From Beroe forskalii (lineage: Eukaryota > Ctenophora > Nuda > Beroida > Beroidae), in contig WFMF01000047.1 of assembly GCA_011033025.1 (NCBI GenBank), forward strand, positions 62,001 through 126,000: a stretch of DNA of 64,000 nucleotides, read 5' to 3'. Position numbers and translations under genes: made by a program. Positions 52,005-64,000 of the stretch are shown here, in pieces; the stretch's first letter is position 1, and the number at the start of each line of letters is the position of its first letter. The notes under the pieces were generated by a model. The model was not told the DNA's origin and searched no databases. It worked only from the letters and a program-made list of their open reading frames with translations.

Positions 52005-53619
52005 AGGACTGCGATGTTGCTGGCAACTGTGCCATGAACACATATAATCATGATAATATAGTTAGATAGTTCAGATGGTAGCTCGCTTGATAATGTAATC
52101 AAAGCACGCCATTCGCTACAATTTAGCTCAGTTTTACGCATTTCATTGTTTTAACCTTTTATCCACAACAGTTCAGAATATAGTAGAAAGTGGCGATACA
52201 TATTTCCTTAATTGATTCATAATATGAATTATCCAACATTTAGGCCGAAGCATTATAACAGGATCAGGGGTCGAAGTAAGCGCACTATGGGCGAGGATTT
52301 TAAGACTTCATGCAAACAGGCGGGCTGAAAAGTGGGAAAGCGGGCAGTTGCACTGATTTGTGCCTCATAGATCAGCTTTTAACCTAAGTCTAGTATCAAG
52401 AAGCCAAGCAAAAAGGATGCAAAACGGCCATTTTAGAGTACATTTTACGTTTTCTTTTTTCATAACTTTGGTTTTTATTTTAGAGCTTTTTTTCTTGAAA
52501 TTGCTATCGCTTCCCCAGTAATTTAAATTAGGAAATAGGAACTACCTACCTATCAGAATTTCCATGCAGGGTTCGTGCGTTTACGTTGGGGGCGAGGGAA
52601 GGGAAAGGGCTTACAATTTACAATAGTGCTGTTTTCAGATAAGTGAAATACTTATTAAAGGACCGCTGGTGGGAGATGCTAAAATATGAGAGCATTGATA
52701 GAGCGTGCCATGATAAAGATGAAAGTTCTGTGCCGTGTCGTAGAGTAGGTAGGTACCTACTTACTGTACCAAAATTGGGGAATGCTAATGGACTTGGGGA
52801 ACAAGCTGTGGCGCGGTTATGGTCAGAACTAGGGGCGGTTGGAAAGGATAATGTGGTTATGGGCAGGGCAGTGAGATAAAGAGCTTAGAACCTTGAAGTC
52901 AATTTATGAGGAAATGCAGTGAGGTGATTACTTGAGGACTGGGGATAATTCGTTCCCCTAATTTGTTTTCACCAATCCGGCATCTGCATTGATTCAAATG
53001 AGCGGTTCATGATAAGGTGCCCACTTGCCACACCATCATTGCGAAACATTTTACCTGGTAAGATCGACTGCAGTTTTGCAGGTTGAACAATGAACATAGG
53101 TGAGTGCAAAATTACCAAGAGATGATAACGGGCCCACATTCCTTTGTATCATTTACATCTGGAATATTCTCGTATTCAGAGCTTTGGTAAATGAATTACA
53201 CTGTACACACATACTCACAGTCGCACAACAACCCACACAGTCACACACAAACCAATACAGACCCACGCACATTTATTCAAAGGGTTTGAATGAGAATGGT
53301 ATAATGGCGGCAACCTATACTGTCACGTGTATAGCCTGGAGGCACAACGTGGTATGCTCTATATACGATTTTTAAACCAATCAGGTAGCAGGAATGAGGT
53401 CACGTGTGAGTCTCTTGTCCAATGAATGAGAAGCTGGGCCTCCTTCCCGCTCAGGACATGGGAATGTAGTGGAAATTGCAATGAAAGAAAAGTCTGGAAT
53501 GTGTATTGTGAGTCGTGTAATATATCTGGTGAATGTATGGAATATCTCAGTTACTATGACAGCTGCAATGCAATCCCGTCACGTGACAATCACTAAGGCG
53601 ACCACGCGGTATGGTTCAA
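52005..53619. other. Intergenic region between Tub3 and Tub4
   Basis: The 3' flank of Tub3 followed by sequence without a supported gene. The open frame at 52643-52879 has no splice, promoter or domain support. A short CA-rich stretch (ACACACAAACC) lies near 53210-53260. Confidence 0.5.
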
Positions 53620-53671
53620 CCAATGGTTGCGCGCTGTGACGTCACGCGAGGCAACGGAGGGTTGTGATTGG
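53620..53671 (+). promoter_or_regulatory. Tub4 promoter elements: CCAAT and CRE
   Basis: CCAAT is at 53620-53624, a perfect palindromic CRE TGACGTCA at 53637-53644, and an inverted CCAAT (ATTGG) at 53667-53671. They lie 95-146 bases upstream of the initiator ATG at 53766. No good TATA box is seen, unlike Tub3. Different promoter types suggest different expression of the copies. Confidence 0.55.
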
Positions 53672-53765
53672 TCCGTCGCAGCAAAGCCGTAATGAGCTAT
53701 TACCGCGGCTCATTTCGATATATTGATCATTGGAAGTTGTCGTTGCTCTCACCCAATCTCCAAGA

Positions 53766-56410
<2,645 letters not shown>

Positions 56411-56939
56411 ATGTTGACTTTACTTTACCATGTATCATTGACTACATTATTGACACCGTTAATATTCGTTAAATTTATTATGTTCCAGAATTTAAGAAAC
56501 ATTTTTTGTTTCCAGTCAGCGAAATTTTACATATTCTTGAGTAGTAATAATAATCTTATCTTTAGTCTTAGACTTTCAGATTCTCAATGCAGAAGATCAG
56601 ATTTGTTGTTTAGATTAAATCTCAATTAGATATTCAATACTGTCTTTTTCATAATACTGATAATTCAAGACTGAATTGTAAAACTAAGCAGTACGTTGAT
56701 TAAATTTTTCATATTGTATCAGTTGAACAAGTTTCAATCTCGATTTGCAATCCTATAACTTTAACTTCGAATTTAAGAGTATCACTTGTCCAGATTTCAT
56801 AAGCATGGGTAGGAGACTGGGGGGGTTTAAGTACGTTCTTCATGGAACATCAAGTTGTGATCAAACTTCCAAAGTATCTATTACCCAAAAAGTAGGGCGG
56901 TTTGCACGCTCTGGCAATAATGTTGCCTCTTGCGGTGAC

Positions 56940-57562
56940 ATTTCGAGCTGCAATCAGCGCGTCTTTGTGTGCGCGGCGTACAGACATGTTATTCTTGTCT
57001 ATACGCCGCGCACACAAAAGACGCGCATAGTGCAGCTCGAGCAGCCCTGTCATTTAGGAGGTGTATTTATTTGGGATAAAATTTCGGTATTTCAAATTTT
57101 GGTAGGTTGAAAATATGGGGATTTTTGAAGTCATTACTCATGTTAACATATGATAATGACGTCATTTCGAAATTTCTGGTGGGTGAAAAAATGGGGATTT
57201 TCTGAATAATCCCCAAATTAAAAATTTATAAATAAACCTCCTAAGGTAGCTGAAAGGTCGAGTCGCAGTTTGCGCGGCGTTAAGAAATTTTACTTATGAC
57301 AATACGCCGCGCAAACTTAAGCCGCGCACACAAAAGACGCACAGAGTGCAGTTCAAACTGCCGGTGCCCCTGTATATTGTATATCAGCGAAGTGTCTTGA
57401 CTCTTTTGCGCAGCGTATAGTAGAGTAATAGTACGGTGAGAGTTCGGACTGCAGTTCGCGCGTCTTTCGTGCGCACGACGTTCAGGCATGTTATTGCTAA
57501 TGTTATTTAAGTATACGCCGCGCACACAAAAGACGCGCAAAATGCAGTTCGAACTGCCCCGT
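56940..57562. repeat. Three copies of a GC-rich hairpin element
   Basis: Copies at about 56944-57041, 57250-57365 and 57446-57560. Each has a left arm near GCAGTTCGCGCGTCTTTCGTG and a right arm near TACGCCGCGCACACAAAAGA, ending GCAGTTCGAACTG or a similar form, around a loop with GACATGTTATT. The first and third copies are nearly perfect hairpins of about 110 bases; the second has a shortened left arm. The DNA is rich in CpG-like GCGCG, unlike its AT-rich surroundings. Confidence 0.8.
57054..57244. mobile_element. 191-bp palindromic MITE (TTAGGAGGTGTATTTAT family)
   Basis: The ends are TTAGGAGGTGTATTTATTTG and, reverse-complemented, TTAGGAGGTTTATTTATAAA. Inside, TTTTGGTAGGTTGAAAAT and GGGGATTTT match the terminal parts of the larger element at 17255-17992. 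It lies between the first and second GC-rich hairpins. Confidence 0.75.
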
Positions 57563-58112
57563 CTACTGCCTGGTGATAACAAGCCCGCTGATACAGCTGC
57601 AAAGCGGCTGCGTCAGCCTGGTGGTATACCAGGCCCGCTGATGCAGTCACGATAGACAACTCCGTCTGCGCCTGTTACGACGCACACTGTGCTTCTTTGT
57701 CGTACGAATACGATGTATGACCCGCTGACGCCAGCCGCGCTGACGCCAGCGGCGCTGATTCTCGAGAGGGTCTGTCAACGCCAGACAATGTGCTTCTTTG
57801 CTGCAAACAAATTTGCTTGAATCCTTTTGTATGGAAAGTACATTAGCGCGCTATCAATCGCCGCTAAATGCACATTTGCCCTTGCCATTATCATAGATCA
57901 TGAAGGCTCTTGAATTATATGGGACACTAGCCGAAAGATCATGCAGCGTGCCGAGCACGAAAGAGTCACTGGGGCACATTATCACTTTCAGGGCACTGGA
58001 GCACAATAGCCACAATATCAGGGCACTGGGGCAATATACCAGGGTCGGGCACCGGAGTGTTACTATTACGCCAGACAGGGCAAGGTTGTTAGGGTGGGGG
58101 GGGGCGGGTTTC
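57563..58112. other. GC-rich spacer between mobile elements
   Basis: It contains short direct repeats of CCCGCTGATGCAG and CGCTGACGCCAGC between 57580 and 57770. No gene is supported. Confidence 0.5.
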
Positions 58113-59098
58113 ATATCAACTCACGTGCACAATTTGATCGCATAATTTAATACATCAAAAATGAGGGGGGGGGGGCGCGGGGTCACCCCTCATATTTTGG
58201 AATACACGAATTTGGGATATGAGTTGGTCAGGGCGTGTACCAACATTTGGACGGTGGTCTTGAGTCCATAGGTCAAACATTGCCCATGCGAAGCTTCGGA
58301 AAAAAATGGCGTCCAAAAATCGAAATTTCGGGTCTGGCCCCAAAACAATTTATGGCCATGGGGGCCATCGGCCAAACTCAAAATTTCAGTAACACGAGTG
58401 TGAAATTTAATTTTGAAGCGATTCTGAAAATTTCATGCAGAAACATTGAAAAATGGCGGCGCAGGAGCAGGGAAAAGTTTTAAGTCCATTTGGGCAAAAT
58501 CGCAAACTGAGATATAAGCGATTTATTGTATTTTTGAAGGTTTTATGGGCTAAAGTGGCCAAATAAGATCCAATTAACATATAAATTGGTTTGCCCACCA
58601 ATTTTGACCTAAATGATTGGCAAAACAAGTTTGAAAATAGGCCAACTGCCACTTTGGCGCGAGCGCTTCGCAAGGCCATAAATTGACCATTTTTTATCCG
58701 ATTTCGAAACTAAAAACATTGAAATGATCAGGTCGTCGGGACAAATCGAATGCAATAAAAAGTTACCACATGTTACGTGTCCAAGTTTGTTCGCGCTCCC
58801 GCGCGCTCTGCGCAAAATAAGGCTCCGTAACATGGAGTACTGGTGAAATTTCGATTTTTCGACCCCATTTTTGCTCCATGCTTTCACATGGGAAATGTTG
58901 GACCTATGGAGTTGGACTCAAGACCACCGTCAAAATAGTGGTACACGTCCTGGCCATCCGGGCCAACTCTTATCCCAAATTCGTGTTTTCCAAAATATAA
59001 GTGGTGAACCCCGCACCCTTAAATTGGAAATAATAATCGCCTAATTTATTGATGTGTTCAATTAGGCAACCAAATTATGCACGTGTGTTCACATCAAC
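58113..59098. mobile_element. About 990-bp foldback element
   Basis: The outer ends ATCAACTCACGTGCACAATTTG and GTTGATGTGAACACACGTGC (the right end reverse-complemented) begin long arms. The strongest block is 58177-58300 against 58880-59014, sharing GCGGGGTTCACC-like, CACGAATTTGGGAT and ACTCAAGACCACCGTC sequences. A poly-G tract (58165-58175) interrupts the left arm. The arms meet near 58600. It is non-coding. It resembles the 3058-3915 element in architecture but not in sequence. Confidence 0.75.
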
Positions 59099-59646
59099 GT
59101 TATGGAGAAATTAATTTTCAAGAAATTGATGTACGAGATTTTCAACTTGGATTACGTTGAAATAAATTCAAATACGACTGTTTAATGACCTGTGTAAGAA
59201 ATAAGAAGCGACTCACCAGTTATAGCAGGTGAGTAGATGAAATAAATTGCCAAGGAATTTTCAAAGGTCAACAGTGAGGGAAGTCAAAGGTGAAGTTTCG
59301 CCAGTATGCAGTATCTCGCTTCGTCTGGGAGTTTCTTCACCTGTAATATCAACTTCGATTAGAAATTAATGTTTTAAACGATGACGTGAATCACATTAAA
59401 CATTTAAATTCCATTCTGCATGAAATTCGGCCATGATGTAAGCAAGAAAATTATTTCATGCCAAGATACCCACGTTTTCGCACAACCAACAAATCACCGG
59501 ATAATGTAAGCTGACCCGCTTTGAGTGTGACTTCAACATTTTATCGCACAAAAGTTTAATAAAATATCGTATGACAGAACTCAGTTTGCTTTTTACTTTT
59601 AATTTCAATGTTCATTTTGTGAAATAATTGATCACGTTTGAGATAG

Positions 59647-62339
59647 AAACATGCTTCCGTGCCAGTCTCTACCCAGATCCCAAGTCCACACAGGTAAAAT
59701 GTTAGATTTTATTACGGCAATCCCACAATATGATTGGCCCAAATATTGGTTTTGATGCGTTAATTGAACGAATATATTTTGTATGGAAATATATTAAATT
59801 CGGGATCTTTCACAAACTGCGTAATCAATTTTTGGCCGATTTCAACCCCCTCCCCCTCGTAATCAAGTTTACAATAACATGTAACGTCACAAGGACATGT
59901 AACTTAGCGGTGAGGGGGGAACCCCTCCCGCTAAGTGATTACATAACTTGTGGATCTCTTTTCTTCATATTTGATATTAGGCAGCTAAAGTGCTCAAAAC
60001 CATTTATTCCCCGTAGAAGAGCTAACGAGTATACTGAACACGACTGCCAGGTCAAGAAGACTTGGTAGGACCGAGCTGAAACAGAAAAGAAGAACATCAC
60101 GGAGACTCTCTCACCAACTCAGTGTTGACAACGACATATTGGTAACGTTTGAATTTTTAGGAAATGGAGGGAGGTGATACTTATGAGTCGCATGTTTTTC
60201 GATGATTATGTGAAAATTTTTATTTCCGTCTATGTCGAGACAAAATGAAAAGCAGCTTTTCTGTTCTACTATGAACATTTTTCCCCAAAAATTTAAAAAT
60301 TAAAAGCCATAAATTAAATCAAAAACTTACGTGTGTTTATCAACCCAATGTGACGGATAATTGGTACTAAGTCGAGAATTTTAGGTTGCATCTAAGAAAA
60401 CCCATTAAGTTGTCTAAGTTCACATATTTCACAATATCACTCTTGATAATCTTAATCAAACCACGACCCCCCTCCCAACTCTCACACACCAAACCCATCT
60501 CATCCATGTCCAACTGCTCTTATTTATAATATCATCTATTAATTAATTATCAATTCTCAATTGCTACTTCCAAAATCAATAATATCTAAATTGACAATAT
60601 CTAAATCGATAAATGCTAAATCAATAATATCTAAATTGACAATATCTAAATCAATAAATTCTAAATCAATATTTTCTAAATTGATATCTGGAAGCTATAA
60701 TTTAGCCATAAACAATTCTGATCCTTAAAATGGATGAACAAACAGGTGTCATACAGGCAGTCTCACTGCGTGGATGAGGTAGTGAACACTGAGGGAAGGA
60801 ACACTGTTGAGGGCGTGATCACAGGCAGGAACACTGCTGAGGGTGTGCTGCCAGAAGCTGTAGGGGTCTCTGAGGATCCTGATCGTGACCTGGAACCAGG
60901 GCGTCTGAAGGGAGGATGTTCCGTTACGTTGACTGAGATGGTCTCCCTCTTGACCCAGACCCAGTAAGGCATCCTCTCCTTTCCCTTGTAGTGGCAGTCC
61001 TGGACCAGCATGTAGGAGGGCAGGTTGGTGGCATCCCGGCGTCTCCTGGCAGCGCTCTCCTTGGGGTACAGCAGGTCGTGGAGGGAAATGAGACGTTCCA
61101 GGAGCTCGTCAGTAGAGGAGGAGGGGGACATGTCCTCCAGTACTCGGGTGATGAGAGAGTCAGGGTAGCCCAACTTGGCAGCGTAGGAGGTGAAGGACTG
61201 TCTGGTGACTTCTGGTGTGGGGAGGGGTGGCGAGTCAGGTGAGCAGGAAGTAGTGGTTGGAGTAGACATACTTTCTGGTACTGTAGCTTGGATCTGATTC
61301 TGTAGTTGATATCTGATACTGGAGTAGATAGTAGAAAAGCTGGATGATATGTGAGGGTTTGTATCCTTTATATACTCCCTTTGACAGGGCACACCTTGTT
61401 ATCAGACCTCACTTCGCATCAGCACGCGATCCGGTAAGATCTCATTTCACAAAGATAAGATCTCATTTCACAGCCTCTACATGACACCGCAGAGGCGTTG
61501 TGACGCTGAGGAGATCATGTATCACTCAGTCAGTTGTACTAAATGGATCAAATATCAGCAAGCGTGACCTGAACTGATTGGGATCAGGATATTCCCTGAA
61601 GTATTGGAATCGAGGTTACATCTGAGGTCTCATCACCCAGTGGAATTTAACCAGCCTCTTCTAGAAAACTAACCACTGCTTGGGTCTGCCATAGATAATC
61701 TGGCAACATATTGTCCATCTTTCGGATTTCTCGTTTCAGGCGGCAGGAGTTGATCTGCACGACCGAGTGAAGCAGGACAAGGGTCTGATCAGGACGTGTA
61801 CCTACATGAACAGGACCTACCCCCTGTCCTTCAAGGGCGAGGACCTTCTCCACTGGATGGTTACTCACTGCTGGGCGTCTCACGCTGCAGAGGCTATATC
61901 CATAGTCCAGATCCTCCTCAACCACAACGCTATTGTTAACGGTGAGATTCGGTCGATAGAACCTCATGGGTTTTAGTTCATTTGGCCTTACTGAATTTAT
62001 CTCTATCGCTCCGTCTGACTCTTAACAGTGTTAGGCCAAATGTCCAGTTAGGCTTAATGGACTTTTAGGCAGTAACATCATATTATTTAATCCTCTTCTC
62101 ATTTCCACCACTTCTTTTCTGGTTCTATCAGATTATTGTATCTACAAAACATCGATACTCCTCGCTTCTCTGTCAGCTTTCCGAGGAACTTGACTCGGTA
62201 TTTCAGTGTCGGACTGCAGGAATCTGATGACGTTCAAGAAGTGTGCCCTCTACCGGTTCAGAGATGACCAGGATTCCGTTCCGGAGGAGGAATGTACTTC
62301 AGATAATCTGGATGTTACACTCGACATGCTGTACCGGAG
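59647..62339 (+). CDS. EPAC-like (RAPGEF3/4) gene fragment: DEP domain exons
   Basis: Two exons are well supported: 61740-61941 and 62207-62339, with GT-AG borders and matching phase. Together they encode a DEP domain, the membrane-targeting module of about 80 residues. Visible landmarks are DLHDRVKQDKGLIRTCTYMN, then TYPLSFKGEDLLHWMV, then ILLNHNAIVN and finally ALYRFRDDQDSVPEEE. The acidic stretch right after YRF matches the arrangement in EPAC cAMP-regulated Rap exchange factors, hence the call; another DEP protein is possible. A weaker candidate upstream exon is 59647-59693 (CFRASLYPDPKSTQ, donor GTAAAA), whose phase fits. The CDS continues beyond a good donor at 62340, but no later exon was found before the window end. 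The catalytic domain is not in view. Confidence 0.6.
60580..60690. repeat. TCTAAATCAATAA short tandem repeat
   Basis: About eight imperfect 13-16 base units of (T/A)TCTAAATTGACAATA and TCTAAATCAATAA. It is AT-rich and lies in the intron of the DEP-domain gene. Confidence 0.75.
60763..61269 (-). CDS. Small Regnase/N4BP1-type UBA-like domain protein (single exon)
   Basis: A 168-residue intronless coding region. The start is the ATG at 61269 (MSTPTTT); an upstream in-frame ATG at 61392 lies before the TATA box and so is unlikely to be used. Residues 24-63 (SFTSYAAKLGYPDSLITRVL, then STDELLERLISLH) resemble the N-terminal UBA-like helical domain of the ZC3H12/Regnase and N4BP1 family. No PIN nuclease or CCCH zinc finger follows. 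Instead there is RRRR (76-79), a compact segment with VQDCHYKGKERMPYWVWVKR (89-108), an Arg/Ser-rich stretch, and a duplicated TPS(A/T)VFLP at the end. It may be a stand-alone adaptor or a truncated relative. A TATA box, short leader and single exon suggest rapid induction, which is inference. It lies antisense inside the putative intron of the DEP-domain gene. Confidence 0.6.
   Translation of the reverse strand: MSTPTTTSCSPDSPPLPTPEVTRQSFTSYAAKLGYPDSLITRVLEDMSPSSSTDELLERLISLHDLLYPKESAARRRRDATNLPSYMLVQDCHYKGKERMPYWVWVKRETISVNVTEHPPFRRPGSRSRSGSSETPTASGSTPSAVFLPVITPSTVFLPSVFTTSSTQ
61366..61374 (-). promoter_or_regulatory. TATA box (TATATAAAG)
   Basis: On the minus strand GAGTATATAAAGGATAC lies about 97 bases upstream of the ATG at 61269. 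A start of transcription 30 bases on would give a leader of about 70 bases. It decides the choice of the downstream ATG. Confidence 0.65.
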
Positions 62340-62399
62340 GTGAGATTAGGTTGACGAAATATGGGGGGAATCAAGATTCTCATTCAGAATCATGGGCAC

Positions 62400-63080
62400 A
62401 GTATTTAGATCAAGGGGCAGCTATCTAGATAGTGATACCTAAGCGGGTATCAATGTTTTTGGACGGTTATCTAGATCTAAGGACGGGGTATAGACTATAG
62501 ATCCAGCAGCAGAAATCTAGATCCAGGGATGGTACTCTCCAGAGCCAAATAGAAGGGGGGTCGAAATAAACGTCTTTGGGTAGTGAGTTAGCAAAATCAC
62601 TGCAAACGGGTGGGTCTCAAATAAACGGGTGGTGGTGGGATGGTGAGTCTCCAGTCACAATATTATCAAATCAGAAGAGGGACAGAGTGCTATGTAAGAA
62701 GCTGCGAGAAAAGGATTTGCTTTATGATTACTATTGACACTCTATTTTCATAAATCAGCTTTCAGAAAAATCTATTCCAAAAAAAATCGAAAAAATAAAT
62801 AAACGGGGAGGTTGCCTAATAAGCGTCTTTAGCTGGGAAAAAGTCGAAAATTTGCTAACGTCTCCCACCGTTTATTTGGCACTGGAGAGTACGTGGTACT
62901 CAAAATCTACGGGCAGATGTCTAGATCTAGACGCCCTTTTAGATCTGAGCGCGGGTTTCTCAGATCTAGGCCCGTGGGTATCTATATCTAGGCCCTAGGG
63001 AGAGGTGCCTATATCCAGATTCCAGGGGCGGGCAATGGGTATCTAATGACGGGTTTTAAATCCTTGGGCCGGTTTATAGA
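62400..63080. repeat. Degenerate TCTAGATCTAGG repeat
   Basis: Units of about 20-25 bases built on (T/A)TCTAGATCTAGG plus GACGGG or GGGCGG recur about 15 times. The array is interrupted by the 62536-62888 element. It contains no gene. Confidence 0.7.
62536..62888. mobile_element. 353-bp TIR element inserted in the TCTAGATC repeat
   Basis: The left end is TCTCCAGAGCCAAATAGA. The right end, reverse-complemented, is TCTCCAGTGCCAAATAAACG. GTAC flanks both sides (62532-62535 and 62889-62892), as a target duplication or part of the ends. Inner inverted matches include AATAAACGTCTTT/AATAAGCGTCTTT and GTTAGCAAA. It is non-coding. Confidence 0.7.
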
Positions 63081-63612
63081 TTTTTGGGTGGTAACGTAGA
63101 TCCATGAACGGGCACCCATTGGAGCAATGGTTTATTAATTTTTCATATAACACAAAAGAACAAGCTCCAGATCTGCCGCTAATACACGAGAATCTCTATT
63201 ATTTCTTCAGTACGTTATAAAAAGCTTCATCGCTTCAAGCAAGCGCTGTGTATAGAGAGCAAAGCGAATTATACCATTTATGGTGTATATCCCACCTGCC
63301 TGTGTCAATTCTCAGCTTCTTACAGCCTCCGAGAGAGCAAAAGAGTAATATATACCGGTTTTTTTGCTGTTGTCTTGATTTTTATCATGGAGTTTCTTCA
63401 TAGTTATTTCTTTTCGTTAACGGGGATGGGCCGAGGACCATCGAATGGGACGAAGGTTATTCATTTCCTGGCATAGTGAAAACGTGGTATTCTTTGCAAA
63501 AGTTTTTTTTAATAAGGAAAAGTAAAAATCTAATGAATATCATTAAATATTATGTCCTCAGCATCAGCCCGTTATTTAAATGGGTTGATGTTCCACACCA
63601 TTCACAGAAGGG
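63081..63612. other. No feature seen
   Basis: AT-rich sequence without a supported exon, repeat or motif. If the DEP-domain gene continues, this is intron. Confidence 0.5.
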
Positions 63613-64000
63613 GGTGGAAGTTCGACAGCTCGGAAGTTAGACACTCTCACTGCTAGTCGAAATTCCGGTCACGAAAAGACTGAAGTCCGGCAGCCTTAAA
63701 GCTCGACAGCTTTACTCCTGTCGAACTTCGTGACTTGAACGGAAGTTCGACACTCATTATTTTAAGCTTACATCGATGTAGGTTATTGTGTAATGAATGG
63801 AGGACAGGTCAAAAGGTAAATTGGGAGTAATGGGTAAACAAAAGACGCCTGCACAGATATTATGTGTGTTTGATTATCCTATATCACAAAATCTTAGAAT
63901 TAGTAAGATTATGTCGGATGTTCGAGTGCAGGATTAGGTGTTGAACTTCCGGTCAGCAACAAACCGGCTGAAAGCCCTGAAGCTAGACCTTGTCGGACTT
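63613..64000. mobile_element. Inverted-repeat element cut by the window end
   Basis: Its left part is rich in GAAGTTCGACAG, CTCGACAGC and TTCCGGTCA words, some inverted (CTGTCGAACTTC at 63718). The last 90 bases, reverse-complemented, begin AAGTCCGAC and run through GACCGGAAGTTCAACACC, echoing the left end. It is probably a foldback element whose right end lies at or beyond 64000. Confidence 0.55.

Noticed and set aside
61270-61392. Upstream ATG at 61392 for the UBA-like protein
   Set aside because: It lies upstream of the TATA box at 61366-61374, so it is probably not in the mRNA.

Overview
The window is animal nuclear DNA. Evidence: spliced genes with GT-AG introns, four complete metazoan-type alpha-tubulin genes, a nephrocystin-4 gene, an EPAC-like DEP domain, many foldback/TIR elements and several minisatellites. 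The bulk DNA is AT-rich and the exons are GC-richer. No sequence feature fixes the phylum; a marine invertebrate is only a guess. All splice sites and exon models below were read by eye.

Layout. 1-9143 (+): the 3' part of a ten-exon gene for a Cys-containing protein I do not recognise; all nine junctions agree in reading phase. Two of its introns carry foldback elements. 12217-31421 (-): the C-terminal two-thirds of NPHP4 (a ciliary transition-zone protein) in twelve phase-consistent exons. Several of its exon edges sit directly against tandem arrays, including about 24 copies of a 56-bp unit that itself contains the exon end and splice donor. Its 9.6-kb intron holds two plus-strand genes: a frame-disrupted secreted protein (19.6-20.5 kb) and an orphan single-pass membrane protein (23.85-25.09 kb).

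31.4-42.5 kb has no convincing gene. It is dominated by a roughly 4-kb array of a 16-bp unit and a second short-unit array. 42.6-56.4 kb is an alpha-tubulin cluster: two genes on the minus strand, then two on the plus strand, all with the same four intron positions. The genes are sequence mosaics of one another. The first gene (Tub1) is odd: both edges of its exon 2 look like spliced-mRNA junctions instead of intron borders. CCAAT boxes, a TATA box, a CRE and RFX X-box-like motifs lie around the cluster.

56.9-59.1 kb is a nest of hairpin/foldback elements. 59.6-62.3 kb (+) has exons of an EPAC (RAPGEF3/4)-like DEP domain, with a TATA-driven single-exon minus-strand gene for a small Regnase/N4BP1-type UBA-like protein inside its intron. 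62.4-64.0 kb is degenerate repeats plus two more inverted-repeat elements.

Functionally, NPHP4, alpha-tubulin and the X-box-like motifs all fit ciliary or microtubule biology, but the linkage may be chance.
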